A stretch of 64,000 bases of DNA from Larix kaempferi (Eukaryota > Streptophyta > Pinopsida > Pinales > Pinaceae). Below the pieces are notes generated by a model. It worked only from the letters and a program-made list of their open reading frames with translations, was not told the DNA's origin and searched no databases. The stretch lies in contig BSBM01000592.1 of the NCBI GenBank assembly GCA_027924585.1, positions 5,128,001 to 5,192,000 of the forward strand. Reading direction: 5' to 3'. This document shows, in pieces, positions 35,157-45,997 of this stretch. The translations under genes and the position numbers were made by a program. Position 1 is the stretch's first letter; each line of letters opens with the position of its first letter.

Positions 35157-36426
35157 GCAACTCTCTGGGGAGCTTCAGAGGAGACATCTCTGAGCTACGG
35201 GACAAGCTGGATTCAGACCAACGTACCAGACCATTGACCACATATTTATGCTCTGGTCCATCATTGAGGAGGCACGCCATCGCTCTTCAAAAGTCTATTG
35301 CTGCTTTGTAGACTTTTGGAAAGTATTTGACTCTGTCCCCAGAGGGGCATTGTTCCAAAGGCTCAGAGACATTGGCATTTCTGAGACCCTTCTAACTACC
35401 ATTATGCAATTATATGAGTCAATTCTTGGTCGCCTTTACACAACCCACAGGTATCACATTTTATCAGGAGTACCATTGGGGTCAAGCACAGTTGTCCCCT
35501 ATCCCCTACTTTATTTGGGATATACATCGACGAGCTAAAGTTCTACTTATAGGAGCACATTCAGGATGGAGATGGGTGTCTCCTCCATCAAGTCTTGATT
35601 TTGATCCTGGTCTTCGCCAACGATGTGATCCTCCTGGCCTCCTATCCAGAGGGGTTGCAGAGGCCTTGGCTCTCATTTGTGATCTTCGTCAGTTGACGGT
35701 CAACCTTAGTAAAACCAAGGTTATGATCTTCAATGAGTTGAAGAAACTTCTCACAAATATTCATTTCTTTTATAGAGGGGAGGAGAATGAGATCACTAGC
35801 ACCTATACCTATTTGGGGGTACAGTTCATAGGTCCTCGTTTCAGTTTACGACATGCCCTTCATCCCTGAGTCAACAAAGGATACAGATCCTTATCTCTTT
35901 TCAAGAGACAATACTTTAGACACCATCTTCATGACATCTCGTCCAAGATCAACAAGTCAAAGAAACTTCTCACAAATCTTCATTTCTTTTATAGAGGGGA
36001 GAAGATTGAGATCACTAGCACCTATACCTATTTGGAGGTACAGTTCACACGTCCTTGTTTCAGTTTACGACATGCCCTTCATCCCTGAGTCAACAAAGGA
36101 TACAGATCCTTAGCCCTTCTCAAGAGACAGTGCTTTAGACACCATTTTCAGGACATCTCGTCCAAGATGTCTCTCATGGACACTCTCACTCAACCCACAG
36201 TCCTCTATGGTTTAGAGATTTGGGGGCCTTGCCCATTAGACGTTTATTGGAGCTCAACAAAGAGAGTGTAGATCCTCCTCCTCTGTCGTATCATTAGATG
36301 CAAGTAGACACTTCCTCGGCCCATCATACTTGCAGAGTTCGATGCCTTCCCCTTTCGCCTCAAGGCAATGTTCTACCTTGTCTCACCTCTGTTGCAGGAG
36401 ATGTGGGCTGAAGGGTCGTACCTGTA
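35157..36426 (+). pseudogene. LINE reverse transcriptase relic, main piece
   Basis: Non-LTR reverse transcriptase broken over three frames. Landmarks in order: 'GQAGFR' (about 35198-35215), a motif A reading 'CFVDFWKVFDSVPR' with its catalytic Asp (35307-35345), 'LFQRLRDIGISETLL', a metal-site block where the usual F-ADD reads 'FANDV' (about 35615, so one catalytic Asp is Asn), 'VNLSKTKVMIFN' (about 35700-35735), 'TSTYTYLGVQF', and a C-terminal part to 'FPFRLKAMFYLVS' (about 36350-36390). A 219-bp tandem duplication sits in it. The ORF is interrupted by stops and frameshifts and is split by hAT-4 on the left and a small LTR element on the right. Confidence 0.85.
35731..36168 (+). repeat. 219-bp tandem duplication in the LINE
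   Basis: Two units (about 35731-35949 and 35950-36168), each running from the 'aagaaacttctcacaaat' word to 'gacatctcgtccaagat'. The period is exactly 219 (35741 to 35960; 35942 to 36161), a multiple of three. Confidence 0.85.
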
Positions 36427-36683
36427 TGTAGTGCTTATGTTTCGGAAGCTTAAAATATTAAACTGTTCAAAGACAGTATATAAATATAAATGTTTTATAA
36501 AAGATGAATGAATGTATTACAATAAGAAAGGCCTAGCTTATATAAGCCTAACAGTGACTTACATCAAGTCACATCCTTACAAAGCACCCTTTCAATATAT
36601 TAATATTAATATAATTAAATATTAATATTATTTACAATTATATTATTTTTATTGTTTTACATATATAAATTGTATTCATAACA
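36427..36683 (-). repeat. 3' LTR of small element
   Basis: Matches 38600-38847 with a few indels, including a short extra block 'ggcctttcttat' (minus strand). Contains TATATAAGC, a TATA-type box, near 36540. Confidence 0.85.
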
Positions 36684-38019
36684 TTGGCATCCTCTTAAAG
36701 AAAGCTTTGTCCTTGAAGCTATATACTCTCTATGTACTCTTTTCTTTGTCCTTGAAGCTATGTATTGTCCTTCGATTTGGTATAAGGCTAATATTTCACT
36801 TTTATTGCAGACCTTTACTTTGTCTAACATCCTTTTTTTTCTTTTCTTTTTTGGTTTGAATTTAATTTAAATACTTGGTAATCATAGGCAAATTTAATAA
36901 CCTTCTTCTTTTCTTATTTTAATATCCCATTCACTTCTATATTTCTTTCTTTCTTTTTTACTTAAAATAATGCTTCATTAAATTCTGATCCTTAGTGTAA
37001 CCTTCTTTGTTTTGTACCTTTACGTTAATACTTGGTCAAGTTGTGTTAATGAAAAATCGTGTTGGTTGAATGATTCTCTACCACTTCCTCTTGATAAGAC
37101 ATCCTCCTATCAATTATGGCGATGGGGATCCAAAAAAACAAGGCCATGTCGTAGATTCCGAATCCGATTCCAAGTCTACCGATGAAAACAAAGATAGCCT
37201 TATCCCAGAAAGCACTTACAAAACCTATGAAGAAGAAGACTGAAGAGGAAACTCGGAAGCTGTGGGTTCCGCTTGTAGGTCCATTGGATCCAACCAAAGA
37301 AAACAACCCTGACAATGCACCCATCTTTCCAGATACGGGCCAATACGCCTTCTCCACTCTTGGCACGGAGCAGATTCATCCCCTGTGCATAGTTGCAGAT
37401 CTTCAACGCATACAGTGCCTTAAGAAGTCTCTCAAGCGCAACATATGTTTCAAGTAGCTCCTCTTTAGCAACCACCGATACAAAATCTTCTAATTCCCAA
37501 TCGACCTTCGTGGTAGCACTTATTGAATGATCAATCTCTACGTCTGAATTGTCTCACATAGATATCTTCTTAGAAATACCCATGAAGCAGATGAGAAGAT
37601 TGGCAAAAACCCCAAATAGGCATGATGTACAGGGTCTCAGATTCATTATTATCGGCATCAAATGACAACGAGGCTTTACAATATTAACTTTTATCTTATT
37701 ATCTACCTCACCAATCTCACTGTCACTCAAACCGTCAACACGAGCGAGATCTTCCTTCTAGGTAGAAAAATTAACAAACTCAAAATCTTTTTGCTTGGCG
37801 GAGTTAATTGATCTCTCTCAATTTGTTTAGGTGCAAATGTTTGTTGCAGTAAAGCTTTACGATGATAACTATCAAAAAAATCTGCTAAGCATTTTCTGCA
37901 ACACCCTGAACATTTTTTACATCAACTACGATTTGTTCCTTCTCGGTTGTTTTTGTCATTCTCATTTGAATATTCCACCATATTTACAGCAGTTTTGTTT
38001 CTCTCATTTCCCAACTTAT
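36684..38019. other. Interior of small LTR element, unrecognised
   Basis: Short overlapping ORFs occur on both strands at 37046-37475. None shows a domain that I recognise. The minus-strand reading at 37200-37475 has a 'LLETYVALERLLKALYALK' helix-like stretch. Captured host sequence is possible. Confidence 0.4.
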
Positions 38020-38574
38020 TTATAGTGGGTTCATAGTTCTCATTTTTAATTTCAACCTTTTTCCAACAATCTCATCATTTTTGTTTAAATCTATGAGAAT
38101 ATGTTGCGTCACTGGAGAAACTGGCTCCTCATGAATGAATTCCTCATTCTGAAGACTCTGTGTGTTCATTTGGGGAGGATTAGTCTCTTCACTATTACTC
38201 GTTTCTTCATTTCCTTCTGTGCTGCTCACAAATTCGTGTTCATATTCCCAATTCGATTTGGAATCTAAGTCTTCATTTTTTAATTTGGTCCAGTCATTAT
38301 CTTCATCATAAATCTCTCTTCCGCTAGGAAATTCTGACGGTGTTGTTGATCTCGTCTGTCCCCTGATATCATAGTTCAGTTCATCTACTAACACAGTTTC
38401 ATCCTTTGAATATGGACATATATTTATCACACTTTTGTAACATTCTTTTATTTCTTTTGTTAGTTCAAGAACTTCGCTTATCATTGCCCTCACTTCACAG
38501 TCCCCTTCGACTGCATGGTTATTTCTTATTATTAATTCTTCTAATAGGTCTCGAACCTCTTGTATTACTCCCAT
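38020..38574 (-). CDS. Unknown 184-aa acidic ORF in small LTR element
   Basis: The ATG lies 12 bp inside the PBS, where gag would start in an autonomous element. The product is 184 residues and acidic. The first 50 residues could form helices ('VRDLLEELIIRN', 'ISEVLELTKEIKECYKS'); residues 85-150 are rich in D, E, N and S and look disordered; the end is basic ('GKRLKLKMRTM'). There is no CCHC, protease or RT motif. I do not recognise it. It may be a decayed or minimal gag, or captured host sequence. Its open length next to the PBS suggests that it is or was translated. Confidence 0.45.
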   Translation of the reverse strand: MGVIQEVRDLLEELIIRNNHAVEGDCEVRAMISEVLELTKEIKECYKSVINICPYSKDETVLVDELNYDIRGQTRSTTPSEFPSGREIYDEDNDWTKLKNEDLDSKSNWEYEHEFVSSTEGNEETSNSEETNPPQMNTQSLQNEEFIHEEPVSPVTQHILIDLNKNDEIVGKRLKLKMRTMNPL

Positions 38575-38586
38575 TGGAACTGTTAC

Positions 38587-38598
38587 ACTCTGATACCA
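38587..38598 (-). promoter_or_regulatory. Primer-binding site, tRNA-iMet type
   Basis: The minus strand reads TGGTATCAGAGT, 11 of 12 bases as in the usual TGGTATCAGAGC, one base from the LTR end CTGCA. Confidence 0.85.
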
Positions 38599-38599
38599 A

Positions 38600-38847
38600 T
38601 GCAGCGCTTATGTTGCGGAAGCTTAAAATATTAAATTGTTCAAAGACAATATATAAATATAAATGTTTTATAAAAGACGAATGAATGTATTACTAGCTTA
38701 TATAAGCCTAACAGTGACTCTTACATAAAATCGCATCCTTACAAAGCACCCTTTCAATATATTAATATTAATATAATTAAAAATTAATATTTATTTACAA
38801 TTATATTATTTTTTATTGTTCTACATATATAAATTGTATTCATAACA
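38600..38847 (-). repeat. 5' LTR of small element
   Basis: 248 bp, minus-strand start TGTTATGAATAC and end GCGCTGCA. TATA-type TATATAAGC near 38698-38706. Confidence 0.85.
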
Positions 38848-38867
38848 CTATACTTGAAGCGTATGGA

Positions 38868-40320
38868 AATGTTGATACAGGTACGAAATGTCATCGGTCG
38901 TACTGTACGGCATTTCATGATTTAGAAACACCATACAATAAGGTTGATTTGGAAACGCCATACGGTATAGCCAACAGCATTTCAGCAGCATTTTGTACCT
39001 ATACGGCCATATTTCAAAACAATTTTGTTTTCATGGGCCCATTTTCTATGCAAACAACAACTCATTTTTTTAAATAATTTTTTAAACACCTACTCATTCT
39101 CTAGAAGCATCTAAACCCTAAGATTTTCTCCTTTATAAGCACATTGTTCATAAACTATTCTCCACATTATTTTGAGAAGAACACTTCTTCCAACACAGAG
39201 ATTTGATTTGTTTTTTTAGTGTTTTGGTCTTTGGAGTATTGGAGCAGCCGTACAGCAGGGAGAAGTCGTACAAGAGTCCAAGTCTTCATTCACTATTCAC
39301 AATCCGTACAACAATTGGCAAAGGTAGAACCATACAACAGTTGGTTGATGCAGCAATGTTCGTACAACAGTTGGTAGCAAGGTTTAATACTCTGAAGCAT
39401 TTCCAATTTTGCAGCAATTGTACAGTTGTGGACAGCTTGCTTATTGTTTCTTGTCATCTTGAGCTGATTTGTTTATCTTTTTGCAGGTCTCATGGCTTCT
39501 CAAAGTATCCTTTCTCCAAGCCCAAGAGCTACTCAAACAACCAAGTAATAAGAGTACTATCCTCTTTGGAAGTATGTCACCAAGCTCAAGCAATTGCCTG
39601 GTGGGGTTCATGGGAATGGAGGTGCAACCTGTGCAACAATGGGAAGATCTACAAGGGCTCTTACACAAGATTCAAGGCTCACGTTTTGCGTGAAGGATTA
39701 AAGGGGGTTGATGTTTGTGGCCATACCAAAAATCCAGAAGCGAGGGCCAAATTCAACAGAGAGCATAATGATGCTATGAGGTTGAAATACGAAAGAAGCA
39801 AGATTGGTAAGAGTTGCACTGGCAACACTCGCTTGGCTACTCTGAGTGAGCCACATATTGTCCATGAAGCAAGGAAGAGGAAGGCAGCAGAGCTTGAAGA
39901 AGAGATATCAAACTCTACATTAGCAAGTATTGATAGCAGAGTGTTGAAAATGTTCAACAATCAAGAGAGAGATGAAGTAGAGTCCAAAGTAGCAAGGACC
40001 ATCTATGCATGTGGCATCCCATTTAATGTGGTTTGATCCCCTTAATGGCAAGATTTGGTGAGGGCAATTAACTCGGCCCATCAAGGTTTCAAAGGGCCAA
40101 ACTATAAAAAACTTAGAACAGTTTTGCTCAAGAAAGAGAGTTTGCTTATTGAGGTCGTTTTAAGACCTATCCAAAGCTCATGGACCAACTCAGGGATGTC
40201 CATTATTTCAGCCATTATCCAACTAAAGGAGAAAAGAAAAGGAAAAGAGCAAAACAGAGATCCAGAAAACAAATTAAAAAAAAAAAAGGCAAAGAAAATG
40301 ATAAAGGGTGCTTGCTAAGG
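38868..40320 (+). pseudogene. hAT transposase relic (BED finger and DUF659)
   Basis: Starts with what looks like a hAT 5' end ('aatgttgatacaggtacg', 38868) and subterminal 'gtacg/tacgg' repeats. After a likely 3' splice site ('tttttgcag' at about 39479-39487) comes ATG 39492 with 'MASQSILSPSPRAT'. Then 'KYVTKLKQLPGG' and, one frame over, 'GSWEWRCNLCNNG' and 'YTRFKAHVLREG' with a Cys 12 residues after the His, as in plant BED/hAT proteins. 'ARTIYACGIPFNV' ends one frame near 40030, and 'LVRAINSAHQGFKGPNYKK' with 'SLLIEVVLRPI' (40055-40170) continues DUF659. The RNase-H-like catalytic core and dimerisation domain are missing; sequence breaks into A-rich DNA near 40270. At least three frame changes make it inactive. 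Confidence 0.8.
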
Positions 40321-41063
40321 TCAAAAGGAGTAGTATTCTCCTTACACATCAGTTATCACCCATTTGTGAGACATAGTCTCTAGTGTTTTCCTAATTGGTG
40401 AATGTCACAGAGTTTCCCTTGTCCCCTTATCTTGAGTCAATTAATCATCTTTGACCAATCCTCCACTTGACCAACCTTGTTGACTTTTTCCACCCACTTC
40501 ACCCAAAGAAGAAGTGGTCTTTGTAATGTTCTTGATGTTGTTTTAGATGGTGACATGTTCATAAAACATTATTCTCATGCTTTGTACTAATTTATGTGAT
40601 ATTTTCTATGTTTGAACTTTGAAGCCATGCAATGATTGAATTAGATCACTAATGGCTGCTAAGTTGTGTGACAACAGGTGGTAACCCGAAGCATAAATGG
40701 TTCAGTTACTATGTTATTTATCTTTACAAAACAGGTGAATGGAAGGCTACACCAAGCCAACCCTGTCATAGGCAAGAATTCAAGCATCAAAGTGCTGCAG
40801 GATCAGATTGACACACCTTGAAGAAACAAAAAGGTATTTTACACTATAGTAGATCACATAAAAACAACTAACCCTAGAAAATTACTCTTGAAAAATTCTC
40901 GAGAAAGTGATTTAGTCCTCATTATAAACACAATGGCACACTTCCATGAAATACACAAAAGAAGAACAATGGGAAGTATTGTGCATAGTAAAAATATAAT
41001 TCCGTAAACAAACAGAATCATTATGGAAAAATTGTCATGTCTTTGTAGTGAAAAAAATGAGTA
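40321..41063 (+). other. Non-coding, partly family-A-like
   Basis: Around 40345-40680 words such as 'cacccatttgtgagac' and a Pro/Thr-codon-like C-T-rich strip recall family A near 32440 and 62970, but the match is weak. 40690-41060 shows no recognisable feature. No ORF. Confidence 0.3.
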
Positions 41064-42755
41064 CTGTAATGTACCTAGGGAAGATAATATGGGGTACCTA
41101 GGGAGGTACCCAAGGGGATAATTGATGTAATGTGACCACAATTGTGGAATAGGCCCACTTGGTAGTTGGTGGGTAATAAATAGGCCCATTTGCTAGTTAG
41201 AAGCATTAATATAATAATAAGGGGTAGTTGGCATAGACCCCCTAGGAATACTCATGAGAAAGTATAAATATAGATGAGTATCATTGAATGAGATATGTTG
41301 GCTGAATTGTTTTGCAGCATGGCTTGTGGAGTGATTCCTTCTTTAAGGAGTAAATGTTGGTATCAAAGTTGCAAAAATCGCCAAAAAATCGCAGCGCTTT
41401 TTACCCTCTGCTGAAAAATCGGCCTATAAAAATCGCGATTTTTTAAAACCTCGGCGAGTCGCAAGTTTTTCGAAAAAATCGCCGAAGCTTTTTCATAGTT
41501 TTAAAAACTCGGGTTTTTTTTATAAATTTGATGAGTTTTGTACATGTGACATTGATGTCAACAATACTAAATGGTAATGTTAAATTCTTAAAGGATGGAA
41601 AATGAAAGATAAAGAGAATGTTACTTTTAGATGGAAAATGAAAGATAAAGAGAATGTCACTTTTACTTAAATTTTTAACATTACCATTAATTGTTTCAGG
41701 ATGTTTGAGAGTGGTTCCAACCTCATCAGACTTCATATGCAAAAAGTAGGATTTTAGATCCCAATTAGAATTCAACAGACTTAATGGTTTTCAGGATTTC
41801 AGGATTCCAAAGTTTCCAATGGATTCTATCATATATGTGGGTAAGGGATTGGGATTTAATGAAGCACATCAAACTCTCTATGTACCATGATGTTGGTGGT
41901 GTCGATGCCTGATTGTTAAAGTTGTTTGAATTCCACTGTCATTACCTTAATAAAAAATGTACCCTTCAGTCAAGCAAAATCACTTATTAAGCATGGGAAG
42001 CTCTTTCTACCTTATTTTAACGCTTGGATTAAGAAGTTTGAACAAAATTGTAGGGTGTTAATTGATGTCCTTGGAGGATCAACTTCGAGATTGGAGGCAA
42101 AGGCAAGGTCAAGATCCTAGAGGTGGGGGAACATGGTGCTATTGATGAATATGATCTCAACATAGACAATGATTTTGATGATTATGTTTTTCCAATTTTG
42201 ATTTAGATATGTATTGCGCTTGGTGCCATTTTGATAATATTTTGTCTCTAATGGTTTGGAATCATATATTGGAATCTTTAATATTCTTTTTTTCATTAAA
42301 ATTGTAAAATTTTATGTATTTTTTAACAGTCTGAGTCATTGAAATCAAACCACTCTGAGTTATTTGCATCCACTACATCTATATATTAGAGATTTCTTCA
42401 TATTTATGTTCCAATGTGTTTATCTGATGTTATTGTTGCATTATATGTTTAAAATTCTGAAAAAAATGAATGTATTTTGTATTTTTTAATGTTTGCCGAC
42501 TTTTGCCGATTTTTCCCGATTTTTTCGCCGATGTTGCTGAGAAGTTGTATTCGGGACCCTTGCTGACTTTTTGCCGATGCCGACTTTTTCAACATTGGTT
42601 GGTATTTTCCTACCTTAAGGGTTCTTTCCATATACTTGTGTTCAATCTTTTATCTGGATGTATTGGTGTTATTTCCCAAATTTAAGGGTTTATTTCTGAT
42701 CTTTAAGGGTTCTATATCATTTGTAATTCAATTTCTGGTTTAAGGATCACTACAG
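41064..42755 (+). repeat. Possible solo LTR hosting hAT-1
   Basis: Once hAT-1 is removed, about 450 bp remain with an LTR look: start TGTAATGTACC, TATA box GTATAAATATAG (about 41259-41270), repeated 'aagggttct'/'aagggttta' words (42616-42712), and an end near 'aaggatcactaca'. No target duplication or PBS was found, so class and ends are uncertain. Confidence 0.4.
41364..42597 (+). mobile_element. hAT-1, non-autonomous hAT (1234 bp)
   Basis: Perfect 8-bp duplication GTTGGTAT (41356-41363 and 42598-42605). Ends CAAAGTTGCAAAAATCGCC and, reversed, CAATGTTGAAAAAGTCGGC agree at 15 of 19 positions. Both subterminal regions repeat 'aaaatcgc'/'gccgat' words. A middle part (41565-41910) is shared with hAT-2, which shows common ancestry. 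A 45-bp internal tandem copy of 'atggaaaatgaaagataaag' lies at about 41595-41665. No transposase motif. Confidence 0.9.
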
Positions 42756-44690
42756 GCAGAATCATACAACTTTCCAATGGAAAAGCAATTGATTCTGAAA
42801 GATACCAGGCAGCAATCTTGAAATTGCGCAGGAAGCTACCATTAAGTTATTCAACAAAATATGAAAAATGATTCTCGAAAGAACAGAACAAAAAAAAAAG
42901 ATAATCTAGACATCAATGTTTATTTTAAAAACAAGGGTAAATTCATCATATGCTATGCCAAATTATCTAGTTATTTTATCAAAAAAGAGATCAATAAATG
43001 GACAGAAAACTTGACAACTGAGCTAAAACCACAAGCAGATTTTAGATTCATGCACATAATCTACACATTGATCCAAAATTCTGACTGCTGTTGGAAAATG
43101 TACACGGTGGACAATAGATCTCATATTCTACTTAGTGGATTTTATAAATGCTTTGAAATATATCCTATAGATTTATTTTGGAAAGGAAAAAAAAGAAGAA
43201 AGAGCAAAATAGAATATTGCAAAATCTACAATTAACATGTACCTTCCACCAACAAAAGCCAGCAAACAGAAAGAACAATAAAAATAGTTTTGCCAATATA
43301 TAAATAATAACATATAAGGTACAATATGTATGCCTCTCTTTCAATTGATGGGATCTATATAAGCAACTCTAGACAGTGCCAGAAAATTGAAGGGTGTGAA
43401 CGAACCAGAAAAAAATGCACTCAAGAAAAGTAACAAATTCTCAAAAACAGATGACATGAGAACACTAATGACGACCAGGGTAGCATGACAAGAGAAGTCA
43501 TAGATGCAACTAGATCACAAAATATGAAATATGTTTCAAAAAGAAGATCCCTGAGGATCTATGACAGGATGAGTGGTCGCTGACAAATTAGCTTTACTAA
43601 TGATTAACAGAAATTCAGCTCTTCCGGTTAGAAATTTTCACAAAGAAATGAAATCTTACAGTCCTGGTCAATAACAGGCAAATGCAGTCCTTTGATACTA
43701 TATATGGAGTCAGACAAGCATATTCATTATTCCAGAGTCCTGACATTATTACATATTAGTGGGAAAATGTTTTCACCTGAGCAGATAATACATAATATTG
43801 AAGGGGTTGCAAATGGAGGAGACATTCCACGTAGATTATTTCCAAAATGGCATGACTCTATGAAAGCGCCTTGATTACAAGGGAAAAGGTATTTTCTATC
43901 ACTGCATTTATGGCTGCCAAGAATTTGTCTCGACTTCCTTTCAATGAGCAAGTGTGCATAAAAATCTAAACGGGATGCATTAGCAAAAATTATAGTTTGC
44001 TAGTGTGAAATACTTTCATATGTAAGGCAGTGCATGTGGTGCTCAAAGAGAGGAAGAATCACATCATCATAGAGAAATAGAGTCTCTCTTTTCTTTTCTA
44101 TTAGAGGAGAGCATGATCAACAAACCTCTAAGAAGAGAGTGAATATGTTCTGAGAACCTTTCCACTCATAGTTTGGCTCACTTGCCCTCACCATTGCAGC
44201 TTCACTTGGTCTCCTTGCGTTACTCTCCATGGCTGTACTTTACTGCATTATCAAGGGTTTACCCATTCTAGATTTTAACCCCATACCACTTTTATTTGTT
44301 CCTGTGCCATTCGCTTTTTCTTTTAGGAGGAGACCTGAGATGCCCTAGACACTCTTGAGTCTTAATCTTGATATTTTTACTTCTTGTAGTTCCAAGCCCC
44401 AATGACCTGTTTTCGTCATTAGGGGACATTAATATAATTCATTTCTTTCCCTTTTTCTTTCTATGTTGGTTTCTACTCTTCCAATTTTATTGCTACTCAA
44501 ATTTCACAAATTCAGTTAATAATCTGAATGGAAACCAGTATCACTATTTCTATAATATCGTTTCTACACATTATTACTATTGAACCTGCGTAGAACCGTA
44601 GAAGCAATGGGTGACCTCACAAAGTCAAAATTAACTAGGAATATAAGTTTTCAACAATGGAGTAACAATTCTTGCTTTAGAGGGGCATAC
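42756..44690. other. No gene recognised; possible amylase intron
   Basis: AT-rich DNA on the downstream (minus-sense) side of the amylase exons. I looked for the next conserved amylase blocks (the DSHRQR and FxDNHDTGSTQ regions) on the minus strand and did not find them. Short ORFs (42861-43235, 43692-43951) carry no motif. Confidence 0.4.
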
Positions 44691-44809
44691 CTTGATTCTT
44701 ATCCAGATGAAAGCTAGGAGGAGTATAATTGCAAGAGTCCCAATACTCCCCAACAGAAAACATGGGGTCTGATGCCTCAATATATTCTTTTGCAAATTTG
44801 GCTGCGAAA
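44691..44809 (-). CDS. AMY2-like: Alpha-amylase (AMY2-type) exon, second of two
   Basis: Follows a 3' splice site (minus: 'gatttttag') and ends at AAG|GTATGC. Joined to the upstream exon by completing a split glycine codon, it reads 'GFAAKFAKEYIEAS', then 'FSVGEYWDSCNY' and 'LDKNQ'. In plant glycoside hydrolase family 13 amylases the Glu of VGE-x-WDS is the acid/base catalyst, and it is present. The reading aligns without gaps to the cytosolic/AMY2-type proteins as I remember them (RGYSANYVKEY-type junction). No stop or frameshift. The next exon is not within the window, so it is either one exon of a gene with very long introns or a gene fragment. Confidence 0.8.
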
Positions 44810-44969
44810 CTAAAAATCAAACAATCCAAACGTGAAGAAGATGATTCCATGAATGCTACAATCTAGACTACACAATTAGGATCAAAATCCATTAAGCTGA
44901 TGCTCATATTTTCATGAAGCTTAGATAGAACACTGCTTTGACTGTACTTTCACGTGAAACTCTCCATAC

Positions 44970-45115
44970 CCCTTGGCAAAATCGAATCGAAAATCTTGAA
45001 AACCGACACTTTTCCGAAGCCACTTCAACCAATCTTTGATGTCTTTGCGTACAAAATCTTGGGTGTGATCAACATTTGGTACTCCGTGAAAATTATCGCC
45101 TGTGCTCCAGTTTCC
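44970..45115 (-). CDS. AMY2-like: Alpha-amylase (AMY2-type) exon, first of two
   Basis: On the minus strand a 'cacctgcag' acceptor is followed by 146 bp in frame: 'GNWSTGDNFHGVPNVDHTQ', 'FVRKDIKDWLKWLR', and 'VGFQDFRFDFAKG', ending GG|GTATGG. R-F-D-F holds the catalytic nucleophile Asp of GH13, and 'VPNVDHTQ' is typical of AMY2 (alpha-1,4-glucan hydrolysis in starch breakdown). Splice phases of the two exons fit exactly. Upstream exons encoding the start, the first catalytic-domain strands and the calcium-site residues are not found between 45116 and 64000, where transposons fill the space. There are no inactivating changes, so these may be real exons of a host gene; a captured or dispersed fragment cannot be excluded. 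Confidence 0.85.
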
Positions 45116-45784
45116 CTGCAGGTGTTTGAAATGAGATACAAAATAATTTACCGTAAATATGAGAAAATCCAATCTTGAATATTTTCTTCGGTTGAAAAAT
45201 TAACATTAACTAGCATGTTGTAGGTATTATGCCCCGTGGTTTGACAGTAGTTGATGTCTGAATTTGCCAAACAATGTCAATGACTCGAGATAAAATTTTG
45301 GTTTGAGAAAATAGCAGAATAACATTTGAAATCCCTTCCACACGAAAATAGTTTACAACCCTCTTCTTTCCAGGAAATTAATACCAGAACATGAAAAGGA
45401 CTTGTAGAGGAGAGGAACATGTCAAACAAATATTTCTTGAGAGAAGATAATCAGACAGAAGATTCCTTTGTATTCATCCTTCGTACTTTTGGGAGAATGC
45501 TTATATTAGGGGATGATTCGTGAATGAAGCTGCACCGTCTCTAATTATGATTTAAGGAAGAAGATGTAAATACTATTGTATATACCCTTCGACCTTTTGT
45601 TTTCTCTTGTGTAAATATCTTTTGTAAATATAAGTATTTTTCAAAACAAATTATGATTTCAAGAGATGATGTATGAGGTAAGGGGTTCCTTCGTGGCTTC
45701 TCCTCATTGTCGATCTAGACTAATTTTATTACGACATGTATAATTCAATAATCCACCTTGATAACTATCATGCACTGTATAATT
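45116..45784. other. No gene recognised; possible amylase intron
   Basis: Upstream side (minus sense) of the amylase exons. AT-rich with no recognised repeat; no further amylase exon seen. Confidence 0.4.
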
Positions 45785-45997
45785 TGTTAGGGAGTAGATA
45801 AGGATTGTTTAGATCCTAAGTGCTTGATGAGACTTAGTCCTATGGGACATGTATTATAGTTACATTTTGTCTATTTTGTACTTTATGTTTTGTCCTTTTG
45901 GGTAACTCAGTCTAACTTGATCACTCACCCACCTTATTGTATTTTATTGGTGAATTCACCAAACTTGATCACCTTCCCACAGTACTCCTATATATAG

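Larger units (their letters stand above)
36427..38847 (-). mobile_element. Small LTR retrotransposon with tRNA-Met PBS and unknown cargo
   Basis: Two LTRs of 257 and 248 bp (36427-36683 and 38600-38847) begin TGTTATGAATAC and end in ACTACA or CTGCA on the minus strand. The PBS lies one base inside the right LTR. Flanks CTGTA (36422-36426) and CTATA (38848-38852) form a 5-bp duplication with one change. The 1.9-kb interior shows no gag, protease, RT or integrase motif. It therefore resembles a LARD/TRIM-size non-autonomous element, copia-like by its primer. It lies in the LINE, whose reading continues beyond 38852 for a few codons. Confidence 0.8.

Noticed and set aside
43692-43951. Possible further amylase exon near the two recognised exons
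   Set aside because: Neither strand gives amylase motifs and no splice-compatible frame was found.
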